A stretch of 7,845 nucleotides of DNA from Chromatiales bacterium (GTDB lineage Bacteria > Pseudomonadota > Gammaproteobacteria > JACCYU01). The translations under genes were made by a program, and so were the position numbers. The stretch covers positions 1-7,845 of the forward strand of contig JAPSGG010000057.1 of assembly GCA_031177845.1 (NCBI GenBank). The letters are read 5' to 3'. Below, piece after piece: positions 7,612 to 7,845 of this stretch (position 1 is its first letter; each line of letters starts with the position of its first letter). The notes below the pieces were generated by a model that was given only the letters and a program-made list of their open reading frames with translations, was not told the DNA's origin and ran no database searches.

Positions 7612-7845
7612 TCACGGCAGCCAAAGCAGCGCGGTCATGAGCATCATGATACCGCCCAGCAGCATCCACTCGCCGGCCGCAGGAGGTCTGCCGACTGCAA
7701 GCTCGATTTCAATCAGCTCCGCCCGCTCGGCCTCGTTGAGCGTCGCGTTCAAGACCGCCGTGGCGTACTCAGCAATCCGGCGGGTAGGCGCCGCGCTAGC
7801 ATCTTGGCCTGAAGGCCGAATGGCAAGTCGCCGCTGGATGACCGG
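7612..7845 (-). CDS. Unidentified protein with C-terminal membrane helix (partial, N-terminus off window)
   Basis: The frame is open from the right edge to TGA at 7614-7612, giving the last 77 residues of a protein whose start lies outside the window. The visible part has a basic stretch (residues 1-25 of the fragment) and then a charged, probably helical segment LNEAERAELIEIELAVG (about 36-52). A single hydrophobic helix, EWMLLGGIMMLMTALLWLP (59-77), runs to the very end, giving a tail-anchor-like topology. I do not recognise the family. The slot upstream of truA is often fimV in gammaproteobacteria, but this end lacks the TPR-like C-terminus expected of FimV. Evidence that it is coding: the two-base spacing to truA, a consistent frame to the edge, and the amphipathic-plus-helix layout. 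Function unknown. Confidence 0.7.
   Translation of the reverse strand, partial: PVIQRRLAIRPSGQDASAAPTRRIAEYATAVLNATLNEAERAELIEIELAVGRPPAAGEWMLLGGIMMLMTALLWLP

Overview
The window looks like a chromosomal housekeeping stretch from a GC-rich proteobacterium, most likely a gammaproteobacterium. The evidence is the gene order truA-trpF-trpB-trpA-accD-folC-dedD-cvpA, all on the minus strand. This order is known from beta- and gammaproteobacteria, where purF normally follows cvpA. The DedD N-terminus (LVGAALL...PMLFDG) is of the gammaproteobacterial kind. I see no prophage, CRISPR, tRNA, rRNA or transposase gene.

In the direction of transcription (right to left), the layout is as follows. At 7845-7612 is the C-terminal end of an unidentified protein with a terminal membrane helix. 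Two bases later truA starts (tRNA pseudouridine 38-40 synthase, 7609-6830). Then come trpF (6764-6108), trpB (6154-4922) and trpA (4925-4098), covering the last three catalytic steps of tryptophan synthesis except TrpC. trpF and trpB overlap by 47 nt, and trpB and trpA overlap by 4 nt (ATGA). accD (4027-3086, acetyl-CoA carboxylase beta subunit), folC (2999-1740, folate synthesis and polyglutamylation), dedD (1660-806, SPOR-domain septal protein) and cvpA (529 to the left edge, nearly complete) follow. Gaps between trpA, accD, folC and dedD are 70-86 bp. No convincing intrinsic terminator or trp attenuator is visible, so a long polycistronic unit is plausible but not proven.

The one non-coding region of note is the 276-bp gap between dedD and cvpA (530-805). 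It holds a 110-bp palindromic element (589-698). A 9-bp outer inverted repeat and a 45-bp C/G-rich core hairpin share the same centre, and each flank carries its own small hairpin. It looks like a dispersed palindromic repeat or MITE-like sequence, not part of the ancestral operon.

Four of the eight assigned starts are GTG (trpF, trpB, folC, dedD). The starts of folC and trpF were moved inward from the longest open frames because of family alignment, and for folC also because of a Shine-Dalgarno site. I found no evidence of a new multi-gene system; the items most worth a second look are the palindromic element and the unidentified membrane-anchored protein upstream of truA.
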